Shown here one piece after another: positions 14,045 through 22,688 of a stretch of 23,835 bases of DNA. The stretch comes from Bacteroidales bacterium (GTDB taxonomy: Bacteria > Bacteroidota > Bacteroidia > Bacteroidales > Dysgonomonadaceae): the NCBI GenBank assembly GCA_012518155.1, contig JAAYTC010000331.1, forward strand, positions 1 to 23,835, written 5' to 3'. Positions within the stretch are counted from its first letter, which is position 1; each line of letters starts with the position of its first letter. The translations under genes were made by a program, and so were the position numbers. The notes under the pieces were generated by a model. That model was not told where the DNA came from and made no database searches. It saw only the letters and a list, made by a program, of their open reading frames with translations.

Positions 14045-14254
14045 TTAATCGTTGCTTGTTGGAGATGACTTACTTTCGCTTGGATCGGCCTTGATATCCT
14101 CTTCGATGTCATGCAGTCCCCTTTTAAAGCTATTAATGCCTTTTCCTAAACCTTTCATGAATTCAGGTATTTTCTTTCCCCCGAAGAGAATTAGAATAAC
14201 CAAAACGATGATAGGTATTTCCCAGCCATTTAAGTTAATAAGAAGTGGATTCAT
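14045..14254 (-). CDS. tatA: twin-arginine translocase subunit TatA/E
   Basis: This 69-residue protein has one N-terminal transmembrane helix (WEIPIIVLVILILF, about 11-24), the hinge FGGKKIPEF and an amphipathic helix MKGLGKGINSFKRG, followed by a charged, disordered tail rich in Asp, Glu, Ser and Lys. These are the hallmarks of TatA, whose oligomers form the translocation path activated by TatC. It has a good promoter (14303-14334) and precedes tatC. The absence of a separate tatB suggests a two-component TatAC system, with TatA doing both jobs, at least at this locus. Confidence 0.93.
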   Translation of the reverse strand: MNPLLINLNGWEIPIIVLVILILFGGKKIPEFMKGLGKGINSFKRGLHDIEEDIKADPSESKSSPTSND

Positions 14255-14302
14255 AGTTTTCCTGTTTATTTGATAAATTATAATGACGTTTATTTCAGCT
14301 TA

Positions 14303-14334
14303 CAAATGTAGGGTTAATTTACGACAGTTGCCAA
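14303..14334 (-). promoter_or_regulatory. promoter of tatA
   Basis: On the minus strand TTG (14334-14332), 21 bases, then TACATTTG (14310-14303): an exact -7 box with a -33 TTG at the accepted spacing. The transcription start would be near 14297, about 43 nt before the tatA ATG. Confidence 0.7.
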
Positions 14335-14373
14335 GATAATTATCATAAAGTTTGAAAAAGGAGTGTTAAAGGG

Positions 14374-15408
14374 CTACATCCGTGGGATTAAATCCAGATA
14401 GATAGGGAGATGATCGCTGAACCCACCATGGTATCGAGGCCCTAGGTTGGTTCGAAACGGCTTGTGACCGTAATATTTTTCATCCTTCTCAAGCAGAAAA
14501 TCCGCGTTAAAAATATGGGCTTCGAATCCATCGATATAAATCCCACTCTCCTTTCTCAACAATGCCCCGTTGACGATAAACTGATCAATCACCTCCCACT
14601 TCCCCTGGTACTTGTACGTACCTGATTCAGAATTCTGCGAATGGTCGAAAAATAGATTATAGAGTTGGTTGTTAAGGTAAGGAGCCTCATTTCGGCCCGC
14701 TCTTATCGTATGCAGGAGGCTCTTGCTTTCCGGGGGATCATTGAAGTCGCCCATCATTAAACAGTAGGGGCGTTCACGAACGGCGAGGATACTATCGGCT
14801 TTTCTTCGCAGCAACGCGGCTGTTTCAAGGCGTGCAGGCTCTGTAACACGTTGTCCGCTGCTTCGCGACGGAAAGTGACAAACAAGTACGTCAAGCGTAT
14901 CTCGATTGATTAACTCGCCCACGACATGAAGAATATTTCGAGTAGCCCCGAACCGGGGATGGCTGAACGCAACCTCGTACTCTTTCGTATCAATTAATTT
15001 GAACTGATGCCGCTGATAGAGCAAGGCAACGTTGATGCCTCGTTCATCAGGAGAATCAGTGATTATATATTCATAACCCTGTTCCCGCAATGGCGATTTG
15101 CGGGTTAGGTCGAAAAGCACGGAGTCGTTTTCCACCTCACAGAGACCCACCAATGCCGGCGACCGCATTTCGCCTACCGCTGTAATTACTCGAGTAATAT
15201 TTCGCATTTTCCCCCAATATTTCCACGGTGTCCAGCGATAAAACCCATCCGGTAGGAAGTCGTCGTCATTTTTCAACGGGTTGTCCTCCGTGTCGAACAA
15301 GTTTTCCACGTTGTAAAACATAACGCGGAATCTCTCCCGAGCAGAAGCCGTGGGTGAGACCAAGATATGTAGGATGAAAATAAATCCGAATAATTGTGCA
15401 CGCAGCAT
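14374..15408 (-). CDS. exported endonuclease/exonuclease/phosphatase family protein
   Basis: This 344-residue protein has a signal peptide (LFGFIFILHILVSPTASA) and one endonuclease/exonuclease/phosphatase (DNase I-like) domain. The metal-dependent phosphodiesterase motifs occur in order: VMFYNVENLFDTEDNP (residues ~28-43), VGLCEVEND with the catalytic Glu, VCHFPSRSSG, MGDFNDPPESKSL and the C-terminal SDHLPIYLDL with the catalytic Asp-His pair. Similar exported proteins are common in Bacteroidetes and are annotated as extracellular nucleases or phosphodiesterases; the substrate cannot be told from sequence. It follows pepD on the same strand after 51 nt and is probably cotranscribed. Extracellular DNA or phosphate scavenging is a plausible role, not demonstrated here. 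Confidence 0.85.
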   Translation of the reverse strand: MLRAQLFGFIFILHILVSPTASARERFRVMFYNVENLFDTEDNPLKNDDDFLPDGFYRWTPWKYWGKMRNITRVITAVGEMRSPALVGLCEVENDSVLFDLTRKSPLREQGYEYIITDSPDERGINVALLYQRHQFKLIDTKEYEVAFSHPRFGATRNILHVVGELINRDTLDVLVCHFPSRSSGQRVTEPARLETAALLRRKADSILAVRERPYCLMMGDFNDPPESKSLLHTIRAGRNEAPYLNNQLYNLFFDHSQNSESGTYKYQGKWEVIDQFIVNGALLRKESGIYIDGFEAHIFNADFLLEKDEKYYGHKPFRTNLGPRYHGGFSDHLPIYLDLIPRM

Positions 15409-15459
15409 TTACTAGAAAAGGCACCTCCTTTTTTATCTATTTCTTTGTTTAATTATTTC

Positions 15460-16938
15460 TTATTCCATCCATTGGCCATTGCCAGCGGGAAGATCTTCCA
15501 ATATTTTCACGAGGAAGTCCCAGAACTTTCCTACCGAAGATATTTTCATTTTTTCGTCCGGTGAATGTACGTCTGTCATGTCCGGGCCTATTGAGATCAT
15601 ATCAAGTCCGGGGTATTTCTCCAAAAAGAGGCCACACTCCAATCCCGCGTGGATTGCCTTCACTGCCGGTTCTTTCTCGTAAAGGTTTTTATATACGGTC
15701 TGTGCATGCTGTAATATTTTGGAATCGGGTTTGGGTTCCCATCCGGGGTATCCTTCGTTATGTGTGACTTCTGCCCCGGCCAATTCGAAGACCGACGATA
15801 CCATCTGCTTAACGTACTCTTTTTGTGACTCCACCGAGCTGCGCTGGCTGGTTCCTATTTCCACCTGCTCCCCTTTCAACATCTTTATTGAAGCCAGGTT
15901 GGTGGAGGTTTCCACTAAACCCTGTATATCGCGGCTCATGCCGATGACCCCGTGTGGGCAAGCGCAAAGGGAACGGATCAGCTTCCGGGTGGCTCCTTTC
16001 TTCATCACTAGCGAGGGTGCTGACACCGACTCTAGTTGGATATCAATTCCCGATTCAGTGTGTTTGTACTCGTTTTGCACTTCGGCAAGGAAAGTGTTCA
16101 GCTTAACGCGTATATCTTCCTTGTACTTCTCTTTTACCCCGGCCACGGCGTATGCTTCGCGGGCGATCGCGTTATGCAGGTTACCCCCGTGTATCTCTGA
16201 CAATACCAATCCCATTTTTTTTTGTAGCAGAGGATATAGCGCGCGTGCCAGGAGTTTGTTGGCATTGCCGAACCCCTTGTCAATATCGCTGCCCGAGTGG
16301 CCGCCACGTAGCCCTTTCACGGTTACCTTGAACCAGAAGTGAGATTTTGGTGCCTGTTTTGTTTTATAACTAATGTACGCTTTTGTTCCGATTCCTCCGG
16401 CGCAACCGATATATATTTCACCTTCCTCTTCCGTATCGAGGTTGATGAGGATATCACCGGTCATAAATCCTTTGTCCAGCGCGAAAGCACCCGTGAGCCC
16501 CGTCTCTTCATCCACGGTAAAGAGGGCTTCAATTTTACCGTGAGAAATATCCTTAGCAGCCAGTACCGCCAATTGGGCCGCGACACCGATACCGTTGTCG
16601 GCACCCAAAGTGGTTCCTTTTGCTTTTATCCAATCGCCTTCAATCACGGTTTCAATGGGGTCGTTGTCGAAATCATGTTCCACGTCGGAGTTCTTCTCAC
16701 ACACCATATCCACATGCGCTTGCAGGATAACGGTTGGAACGTTCTCCTTGCCCGGCGTCGCTGGTTTGGTGATAAGCAAATTGCCCGCGTTGTCTTGCTT
16801 TGTTTTCAACTGGTGGCGATCGGCAAACGCTTTCAGGTATGCCAAGATTTTCTCCTCTTTTTTCGAAGGGCGCGGTATTTGGGTTATGTCGTGAAAATAG
16901 CCCCAGATCGCGGAGGGATTTAAGTCGTGAATAGTCAT
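15460..16938 (-). CDS. pepD: aminoacyl-histidine dipeptidase / cytosol nonspecific dipeptidase (M20 family)
   Basis: This 492-residue zinc dipeptidase of the PepD type (M20C) hydrolyses a wide range of dipeptides, including Xaa-His, in the cytoplasm. The metal-ligand motifs are clear: LQAHVDMVCEK with His75 and Asp77, TTLGADNGIGVA with bridging Asp114, DEETGLTG with catalytic Glu144 and ligand Glu145, and the C-terminal TDVHSPDEKM with the last His. The dimerisation (lid) domain lies at about 200-390. No signal peptide is seen. This fits peptide and amino-acid fermentation, common in this group. It is the first gene of a pepD-nuclease pair; I find no exact -7 box in the 151-nt divergent gap to the next gene. 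Confidence 0.95.
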   Translation of the reverse strand: MTIHDLNPSAIWGYFHDITQIPRPSKKEEKILAYLKAFADRHQLKTKQDNAGNLLITKPATPGKENVPTVILQAHVDMVCEKNSDVEHDFDNDPIETVIEGDWIKAKGTTLGADNGIGVAAQLAVLAAKDISHGKIEALFTVDEETGLTGAFALDKGFMTGDILINLDTEEEGEIYIGCAGGIGTKAYISYKTKQAPKSHFWFKVTVKGLRGGHSGSDIDKGFGNANKLLARALYPLLQKKMGLVLSEIHGGNLHNAIAREAYAVAGVKEKYKEDIRVKLNTFLAEVQNEYKHTESGIDIQLESVSAPSLVMKKGATRKLIRSLCACPHGVIGMSRDIQGLVETSTNLASIKMLKGEQVEIGTSQRSSVESQKEYVKQMVSSVFELAGAEVTHNEGYPGWEPKPDSKILQHAQTVYKNLYEKEPAVKAIHAGLECGLFLEKYPGLDMISIGPDMTDVHSPDEKMKISSVGKFWDFLVKILEDLPAGNGQWME

Positions 16939-17056
16939 AATTGATCGTTAGTAAGTGAAATTCGTTATTGACCATAAAATTAAGGCAAAAAAGCGGATCA
17001 GGCAAAAATTTAGCATCTTTAATAAGGAAAAGCGATGTTTAATTGGCTAATTCAAC

Positions 17057-17081
17057 TATCTTCGCGTTATATAAAAGGAGG
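17057..17081 (+). promoter_or_regulatory. near-consensus -7 box and strong Shine-Dalgarno for the 72-aa gene
   Basis: TATCTTCG (17057-17064) differs from TAnnTTTG at one position. AGGAGG (17076-17081) lies eight bases before the ATG at 17090, ideal Shine-Dalgarno spacing. Most genes in this window have no such site, so this one decides the start and is notable. Confidence 0.6.
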
Positions 17082-17089
17082 GAGTTATT

Positions 17090-17308
17090 ATGAAAATTCT
17101 TATATTTAGCATTGCCTTAATACTCATCGCGGTTTTATTGATGGGAGTTCGGGTTTTCTTTACAAAGAAGGGGGAATTCCCCAATACCCATATTGGCGCG
17201 AGCAAAGCAATGCAGGATCGTGGCATTCACTGTGCCACTTCGCAAGATAGAGAATGGAGCAGGAAAGAGAGTCCCGTGGAACAACTTTTAAAATCTGAAA
17301 AATTATAA
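17090..17308 (+). CDS. small single-pass membrane protein of unknown function
   Basis: This 72-residue protein has one N-terminal transmembrane helix (ILIFSIALILIAVLLMGV, about 3-20) and a short polar tail with the stretch FPNTHIGASKAM followed by GIHCATSQDRE. This tail resembles a motif I associate with small conserved Bacteroidales membrane proteins; I cannot name a function. It has one Cys, so a metal site by itself is unlikely. It begins a plus-strand run with the OmpH-like gene 11 bases later and has a strong AGGAGG ribosome-binding site. The conserved-looking tail and the ribosome-binding site argue that it is real. Confidence 0.75.
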   Translation: MKILIFSIALILIAVLLMGVRVFFTKKGEFPNTHIGASKAMQDRGIHCATSQDREWSRKESPVEQLLKSEKL

Positions 17309-17319
17309 ATCTCTTAGCA

Positions 17320-17949
17320 ATGAAGAATTCTACTCATTACATCATCAGCGGTGTGCTGGCGGTTGCTTTAATCATTCTTTTTATTCTCCATTTTACATCG
17401 AGGCCTACTACTGGTGAAACCAGCAGGGGACAACTTTCGGTGTTGTTGAACGATTCGTCTGTTACTTTGCCTGTAGCCTACGTGAACGTTGATTCTCTTT
17501 TGATGAACTACAATTTCGCGAAGGATTTGAACGAGTCGTTACTGCGTAAAGAGGAGAGTACCCGTGCCACTTTGAACCAGCGGCAAAATCAAATCAGTTC
17601 GGCTGCTCAGGAGTTTGAGCGAAAGTTGCGCAACAACGCGTTCCTAAGTCAAGATAGGGCTCAACAGGAGCAGGAGCGTATCTTGAAAATGGATCAGGAA
17701 TACCAGCAATTGGCTGAAAGGCTTACGCAAGATTTTATGCTAGAGCAAGAAAAGCTGAACATCCAAATGGAGGATACCATAAAGGCTAGAATGGTGGAGT
17801 ACAACCGGAGTAGGAATTATGAGATCATTTTCAGCAATAGAACCACTAGCACTATCTTGTTCGCCAATGATAAGTATGATATTACAAACGACGTGGTAGA
17901 GTTCTTGAATAGCAAGTATGGCCCCGTTACGGCCACTACTGAAGAATAG
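17320..17949 (+). CDS. OmpH/Skp family protein, membrane-anchored
   Basis: This 209-residue Skp/OmpH-family protein belongs to the periplasmic chaperones that hold unfolded outer-membrane proteins on their way to BamA. A transmembrane or uncleaved signal helix (ISGVLAVALIILFILHF, about 9-25) is followed by the domain start LPVAYVNVDSLLMNYNFAKD and a long Gln/Glu/Arg-rich coiled coil (about 80-165), then a C-terminal beta part ILFANDKYDITNDVVEFL that matches the family end. No lipobox or clear cleavage site is seen, so it may stay tethered to the inner membrane. It follows the 72-aa membrane protein in one transcript and is closed by a terminator at 17989-18024. Confidence 0.87.
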   Translation: MKNSTHYIISGVLAVALIILFILHFTSRPTTGETSRGQLSVLLNDSSVTLPVAYVNVDSLLMNYNFAKDLNESLLRKEESTRATLNQRQNQISSAAQEFERKLRNNAFLSQDRAQQEQERILKMDQEYQQLAERLTQDFMLEQEKLNIQMEDTIKARMVEYNRSRNYEIIFSNRTTSTILFANDKYDITNDVVEFLNSKYGPVTATTEE

Positions 17950-17988
17950 GCAAGTTCGACAATAACGAGCAGGCTTTAAACAATATGC

Positions 17989-18028
17989 AAAAGGGGTGTT
18001 ATCGTAGCGGATTTCATCCCTTTTATCA
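17989..18028 (+). terminator. intrinsic terminator after the OmpH-like gene
   Basis: AAAAGGGGTG (17989-17998) pairs with CATCCCTTTT (18015-18024) over ten positions with one G-U pair; the 3' arm ends in four T followed by ATCATT. It lies 40 nt after the stop at 17949 and 48 nt before the glycosyltransferase start. Confidence 0.7.
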
Positions 18029-18071
18029 TTAGGAACATAACAAGAGATATCGCCCCCTTGCTTGCAGTAAA

Positions 18072-19244
18072 ATGAAAAACTGGAAATCGTACATATCCCG
18101 TCAGAAGGAAGAGTATACCCGGACTCGCTATCCTCAAGCGTTCGACGCGGAGATGGTTGTAGTGATCCCGTGCTATAACGAACACGGCCTATTAGAAACA
18201 CTACAAAACATACGAATCAGTCACCGGCCTCAAGCGAACCTTTTAGTTGGCATAATCATTAATTCCGGTGTTCATTCCAGCGAGTCGTCCGTTTATCAAA
18301 ACCGGTCTACCTACGACGAGGTGAAAGCCTTTGCCAACGAATATAACGAGTCGGACCTCTGCTTTTTTCCACTTCTTTTTGAAGGATTTCCTCGAAAGCA
18401 CGCGGGGGTGGGTCTGGCACGAAAAATAGGTATGGATTTAGCGGTTGATCATTTTTTGAACAATGGAACCGATAAAGGAATCATCGTTTCGTTGGATGCC
18501 GACTGCCTTATTTCCCCTGCCTTTTTTACTACTATCTATGATGCTTTTCAGCTGGATGGGCACCTCTGTACAACTATCCACGCGGTGAGTCATCGGGTGG
18601 AGGCTGACGATTTTGTCCTAGCGAGAAGTATACGTCAATACGAAACTTATCTTGCCTATTTTCGAGGGATGTTGAAGCAGGTTGGCTTTCCCTATTACTA
18701 CCAAACAATTGGTTCCGCGTTCGCGGTTGCTGCCGATGCTTACGTCAAAGTGGGCGGAATGGGGCGACAGCAAGGAGGCGAAGATTTCTATTTCCTTCAG
18801 AAGGTGTTCGAGTTAGGAAAAGTGGTAGAACTGGCCGAGGCCAAGGTTTACCCCTTGGCACGTTATTCCGATCGTGTTCCCTTTGGAACAGGTCCGGCCC
18901 TGGAAAGAATGATGCATCACCCTGAAGAACCGCTAAAAGTGTATTCAAGGCGCTCCTTTTTGGAGCTAGGGCGATTGTTCAGCAGGGTTGACTCTTTTTA
19001 TCGGCAGCCAAACGACGCGATGGCACGGTATATTACCGATCTTCACCCCGAGCTTTTGGCTTACCTGGAAGAGATAGGTTTCGAGGATATTCTCTTAGAC
19101 TGTAATTCCAACAGTGCACGATTGGGCACTTTCCGCAAACGTTTTTTTCATCATTTTAATGCTTTCCGTATCATTAAATATTTAAATCGCGTTCATCCCG
19201 ATCCGTTTCCGCTTGAAGAGGTGTCCTCTTTTCCTGGAGGATAA
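18072..19244 (+). CDS. family 2 glycosyltransferase (GT-A fold)
   Basis: This 390-residue glycosyltransferase has its GT2 domain in the first ~260 residues: VVVIPCYNE (29-37), GVGLARKIGMD (112-122), the metal-binding DAD in SLDADC (140-145), and the acceptor-side block GGMGRQQGGEDFYFLQK (228-244) with GGED as catalytic-base region. The C-terminal third (260-390) has no recognised domain and ends with basic helices RKRFFHHFNAFRIIKYLNR. No transmembrane helices are seen, so it acts in the cytoplasm or at the membrane face. The sugar donor and acceptor are unknown. It stands alone, not in a polysaccharide cluster; I see no exact promoter box in the 48 nt after the terminator. Confidence 0.85.
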   Translation: MKNWKSYISRQKEEYTRTRYPQAFDAEMVVVIPCYNEHGLLETLQNIRISHRPQANLLVGIIINSGVHSSESSVYQNRSTYDEVKAFANEYNESDLCFFPLLFEGFPRKHAGVGLARKIGMDLAVDHFLNNGTDKGIIVSLDADCLISPAFFTTIYDAFQLDGHLCTTIHAVSHRVEADDFVLARSIRQYETYLAYFRGMLKQVGFPYYYQTIGSAFAVAADAYVKVGGMGRQQGGEDFYFLQKVFELGKVVELAEAKVYPLARYSDRVPFGTGPALERMMHHPEEPLKVYSRRSFLELGRLFSRVDSFYRQPNDAMARYITDLHPELLAYLEEIGFEDILLDCNSNSARLGTFRKRFFHHFNAFRIIKYLNRVHPDPFPLEEVSSFPGG

Positions 19245-19277
19245 GACCGGTCAAGACTGTCAAAAGTAAACGCATGC

Positions 19278-19308
19278 TTGTCTATTTAACGCGATTGTGG
19301 TATATTTG
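19278..19308 (+). promoter_or_regulatory. promoter of the MarC-family gene
   Basis: TTG (19278-19280), 20 bases, TATATTTG (19301-19308): exact TAnnTTTG -7 box with correct -33 spacing. The start would be near 19314, about 45 nt before the ATG at 19359. Confidence 0.75.
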
Positions 19309-19358
19309 CAGCAAAATGCAAGAAGAATCTTTCACAATTCCAAATTCAACCGTTTTGT

Positions 19359-19961
19359 ATGAATATCAACATCCTCGAAATTGTCAGTGCTTTTCTGGTC
19401 CTGTTCGCGATCATCGATGTAACGGGTTCGGTGCCCATCTTTCTTAACTTGCGTTCGCAGAACAAGACTATTCACCCCGAGAAGGCGGCGGTTTACTCGT
19501 TAATTATTCTCGTCGGGTTTCTTTTCGTGGGGGAGTGGATTTTGAAGCTTTTTCAATTGGACGTCTCCTCTTTCGCTATCGCGGGTGCTGTAGTGGTGCT
19601 CATTATTTCTATCGAGATGATATTTGGCGTAGAGATATTTAAACACGACAATACCCAATCGAATGACTCTTCAACTCTTTTCCCGGTGGTGTTCCCACTT
19701 ATTGCTGGCCCCGGCAGCTTTACCACGCTGCTTTCGATGCGAGCGGAGTATTATACCGTCAATATTATTATCGCAGTTCTTTTAAATATTCTTATCGTAT
19801 ACTTGGTATTGCGTTTTTTGGATCCTGTAAAAAAATTGCTCGGAGAAAGCGGGGCTTATATCCTCAAGAAATTCTTTGGTGTGATCTTGATGGCTATTTC
19901 CGTGAAATTACTCACGTCTAACCTAAGTGAATTGATTGCCGCGGTGAACGCGGGCGTTTAA
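19359..19961 (+). CDS. MarC family integral membrane protein
   Basis: This 200-residue inner-membrane protein of the MarC/UPF0056 family has about six hydrophobic segments. It starts NINILEIVSAFLVLFAIIDVTGSVPIFLNL, with the Asp and Gly-x-x-P pattern typical of the family's first helix, and a second such block FPLIAGPGSFTTLLSM (about 113-128). This inverted duplication is characteristic of the family. The family name comes from the E. coli mar locus, but MarC does not itself confer multidrug resistance there, and the transport function is unknown. It has its own promoter and lies just upstream of eno, which has a separate promoter in the gap. Confidence 0.93.
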   Translation: MNINILEIVSAFLVLFAIIDVTGSVPIFLNLRSQNKTIHPEKAAVYSLIILVGFLFVGEWILKLFQLDVSSFAIAGAVVVLIISIEMIFGVEIFKHDNTQSNDSSTLFPVVFPLIAGPGSFTTLLSMRAEYYTVNIIIAVLLNILIVYLVLRFLDPVKKLLGESGAYILKKFFGVILMAISVKLLTSNLSELIAAVNAGV

Positions 19962-20001
19962 TTTTCATGCTTCGAACCAACGGTTTGACAAAAAAAAGGC
20001 G

Positions 20002-20009
20002 TATCTTTG
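20002..20009 (+). promoter_or_regulatory. -7 box of the enolase promoter
   Basis: TATCTTTG matches TAnnTTTG exactly. A TTTG is found upstream (19984-19987), but at 14 bases the spacing is short. The start would be near 20015, giving a leader of about 50 nt to the ATG at 20066. Confidence 0.6.
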
Positions 20010-20065
20010 TGTGCGAAAACGAGACAATTAGCCCATTTTTTATTTCACATATAAATTTCAACAAC

Positions 20066-21349
20066 ATGAGAATTGTAAGTGTTTTAGGACGCGAGGTCCT
20101 AGATTCAAGAGGAAACCCAACCGTTGAAGTAGATGTTTTAACCGAATCGGGCGCTTTCGGGCGTGCCGCGGTTCCTTCAGGTGCTTCAACAGGAGAAAAT
20201 GAAGCATTAGAGCTTCGTGACGATGATAAAGGCCGTTATCTTGGAAAAGGAGTGTTGAAAGCGGTAGCAAATATCAATGATATTATAGCACCGGCTTTGC
20301 TAGGAGCAAACGTGCTGGAGCAGACCGAGATTGATGCCAAGCTTCTGGAGCTGGACGGAACTAAAACCAAATCGAACCTGGGTGCTAATGCCTTGCTGGG
20401 AGTATCTCTGGCGGTGGCCAAGGCAGCAGCTAGCTATTTAGGCCTTCCGCTCTATCGCTATATTGGCGGTACCAATACCTACGTGTTGCCGGTGCCGATG
20501 ATGAATATTATCAACGGTGGTTCGCACTCCGATGCGCCCATCGCGTTTCAAGAGTTCATGATTCGCCCGGTAGGTGCTCCCTCCTTTAAAGAGGGGCTGC
20601 GTATGGGTACTGAAGTATTCCACGCGTTGAAAAAGGTTCTTCACGACAGGGGGTTAAGTACAGCCGTGGGCGACGAAGGGGGATTCGCTCCTAACTTGTC
20701 TGGTGGAACTGAAGAGGCATTAGAATCGATTCTTACCGCTGTTAAGAACGCGGGATATGAGCCCGGTAAAGATGTGAAAATCGCGCTCGACTGTGCCGCC
20801 TCGGAGTTCTATGTCGACGGTATCTACGACTACAGCAAGTTTGAAGGGGAAAACGGTAAAAAACGTACGCGCGAAGAGCAGGTGGCCTACTTGGAAGAGT
20901 TGATCACCAAATATCCGATCGATTCAATTGAGGATGGAATGCACGAGAGCGACTGGGATGGCTGGAAGCAGCTGACGGATAAGATTGGTGATCGTTGCCA
21001 GCTAGTTGGTGATGACCTGTTTGTTACGAACGTTGATTTTCTGGAAAAAGGAATCAAAGAGGGCTGTGCCAACTCGATCCTTATTAAAGTAAACCAAATT
21101 GGTACGCTTACCGAAACCTTAGACGCCATTGAGATGGCACACAGAAACGGGTATACCAGCGTTACTTCACACCGCTCGGGTGAAACCGAAGACGCTACCA
21201 TCGCGGATATCTCCGTGGCCACGAACGCGGGACAAATCAAGACCGGCTCATTAAGCCGTTCCGATCGGACCGCGAAGTACAACCAACTCCTCCGTATAGA
21301 AGAGGAATTGGGAGACCGTGCGGTATATGGGTACAAGAAAATCAAATAA
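20066..21349 (+). CDS. eno: enolase (phosphopyruvate hydratase)
   Basis: This 427-residue enolase converts 2-phosphoglycerate to phosphoenolpyruvate in glycolysis and gluconeogenesis. I chose the ATG at 20066 because MRIVSVLGREVLDSRGNPTV is the standard N-terminus; the frame stays open upstream to 19967 but that stretch has no homology and contains the promoter. The active site is complete: SGASTGENEALELRD loop, VGDEGGFAPN with the catalytic Glu, the Mg ligands in IALDCAASEF, SIEDGM and LVGDDLFVTN, the catalytic Lys in ILIKVNQIGTLTE, and SHRSGETEDATIAD. Full length, followed by a strong hairpin. Confidence 0.98.
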   Translation: MRIVSVLGREVLDSRGNPTVEVDVLTESGAFGRAAVPSGASTGENEALELRDDDKGRYLGKGVLKAVANINDIIAPALLGANVLEQTEIDAKLLELDGTKTKSNLGANALLGVSLAVAKAAASYLGLPLYRYIGGTNTYVLPVPMMNIINGGSHSDAPIAFQEFMIRPVGAPSFKEGLRMGTEVFHALKKVLHDRGLSTAVGDEGGFAPNLSGGTEEALESILTAVKNAGYEPGKDVKIALDCAASEFYVDGIYDYSKFEGENGKKRTREEQVAYLEELITKYPIDSIEDGMHESDWDGWKQLTDKIGDRCQLVGDDLFVTNVDFLEKGIKEGCANSILIKVNQIGTLTETLDAIEMAHRNGYTSVTSHRSGETEDATIADISVATNAGQIKTGSLSRSDRTAKYNQLLRIEEELGDRAVYGYKKIK

Positions 21350-21371
21350 TAAGATTTGATATCTTTATAAC

Positions 21372-21402
21372 AGGGGTGGGGTTGCTTTGCAGTTCCACCC
21401 CT
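21372..21402 (+). terminator. probable terminator hairpin of eno
   Basis: AGGGGTGG (21372-21379) pairs with CCACCCCT (21395-21402), a GC-rich eight-pair stem 23 nt after the eno stop; a second small stem CGTGG/CCACG follows (21403-21419). There is no long T-run, so termination may be weak or factor-assisted, or the element may stabilise the mRNA 3' end. The rest of the 268-nt gap (21420-21560) shows nothing recognisable. Confidence 0.5.
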
Positions 21403-21573
21403 CGTGGTTTCCACCCACGCGAACCTACTTCTTTATTAGTGATTAAAAATTAGGTGGTTATGCATGGGTGTTGCTGTTATTTTTGGTGAATCATGAAAGA
21501 AGCGAGGGTTGATTGATGCAACGAGAGTGATCAATGGATTTAACTTGCCTGTAAATATCGTGAGAAATATTTT

Positions 21574-21601
21574 TAAATTTGACAATAAATATATAAATTT
21601 G
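21574..21601 (+). promoter_or_regulatory. two -7-like boxes upstream of the TDT transporter gene
   Basis: TAAATTTG occurs at 21574-21581 and again at 21594-21601, both exact TAnnTTTG matches 20 bases apart. The first would leave a leader of about 30 nt; the second leaves only about 10 nt. Neither has a convincing -33 TTTG at 19-21 bases. Confidence 0.45.
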
Positions 21602-21617
21602 GGAAAAATCATCTCAA

Positions 21618-22688
21618 ATGGATAAAAGCAAGCGGGTTACCGCCACATTCTTGAGTGATCTCTCCCATTTGCCGACTGCCTACTTCGCGTTGGTGATGGC
21701 AACGGGTATTGTTTCCATTGCTTCCTACTACCTTGAATTTTTCGCGCTGGGGGAGCTTCTTTTCTATTTTAATATAGCAGCCTATCTTTTCCTCTGTCTA
21801 CTCTATATTCTGCGATCTGTAATTTATCCGGCAAATTGTACCGCCGATATAACCGATCATGCAAAAAGTCCCGGCTTGCTCACGTTTGTTGCCGGGAGCT
21901 GCGTCTTGGGCAGTCAGTTTATAGTTATTGCCGGCAACTACAGGATAGCCTCTGTACTCTTCTGCATTGGTGCCGTGGCATGGTTGATACTCATCTACAC
22001 TGTTTTCACTGTTTTCACGGTGAAGAAAGATAAACCTCCTATTAACCGTGCCATCAGCGGGGTATGGCTGCTTATAATTGTATCGACCCAATCGGTCTCG
22101 GTGCTTGCCAGTCAGCTGACAGGCTATATTCCTATTCCTGGCGACCTCGTGTTGTTTTTCGCGTTAGCCATGTTTCTTTGCGGGTGCATGTTTTATATTA
22201 TTATCATCACGCTTATCGTCTATAGGATGTCGTTTTTTGAAATGCGCGCGGAAGAGTTTGCACCTGCCTACTGGATTAACATGGGGGCGGTCGCCATTTC
22301 AACGTTAGCTGGTTCCACGCTGATTTTGAACAGCCAAAACTGGTCGTTTATCCAAGAAATTCTTCCTTTCCTAAAAGGGTTTACACTCTTTTTCTGGGCA
22401 ATTGGTAGTTGGTGGATTCCGCTCATTGTTATACTGGGTATATGGCGGCACGTTTTTAAACAATTCCCTTTAAAATATCATCCTCAATACTGGGGAATGA
22501 TATTCCCTCTTGGCATGTATACTGCTTGTACAATCAAGCTATCGCAGGCAATCGAGCTTCCTTTCTTGATGTGGATCCCCTCTTTTTTCATTTACATAGC
22601 ACTGATTGCCTGGTGGGTTGCGATAATCAGCATGTTTTACTCGATCGGCAGGGATTATTTCTTTAGTAACGAGCCCGCCAAATCATAA
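21618..22688 (+). CDS. TDT/SLAC1-family transporter (tellurite-resistance/C4-dicarboxylate type)
   Basis: This 356-residue integral membrane protein has about ten hydrophobic helices and looks like the tellurite-resistance/dicarboxylate transporter (TDT, SLAC1/TehA) family. The start LPTAYFALVMATGIVSIASYY is the typical first helix, and LFFWAIGSWWIPLIVILGIW and YWGMIFPLGMYTACT are family-like C-terminal segments. Members include the TehA anion channel and plant SLAC1 nitrate/chloride channels, and others move malate or sulfite. Substrate cannot be read from sequence. It lies 125 nt upstream of narG on the same strand, so an anion role tied to nitrate or nitrite is plausible. No terminator is seen between them. 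Confidence 0.82.
   Translation: MDKSKRVTATFLSDLSHLPTAYFALVMATGIVSIASYYLEFFALGELLFYFNIAAYLFLCLLYILRSVIYPANCTADITDHAKSPGLLTFVAGSCVLGSQFIVIAGNYRIASVLFCIGAVAWLILIYTVFTVFTVKKDKPPINRAISGVWLLIIVSTQSVSVLASQLTGYIPIPGDLVLFFALAMFLCGCMFYIIIITLIVYRMSFFEMRAEEFAPAYWINMGAVAISTLAGSTLILNSQNWSFIQEILPFLKGFTLFFWAIGSWWIPLIVILGIWRHVFKQFPLKYHPQYWGMIFPLGMYTACTIKLSQAIELPFLMWIPSFFIYIALIAWWVAIISMFYSIGRDYFFSNEPAKS

Noticed and set aside
19967..20065. Upstream extension of the enolase frame
   Set aside because: Enolase homology starts at 20066, and the extension contains the TATCTTTG promoter box.
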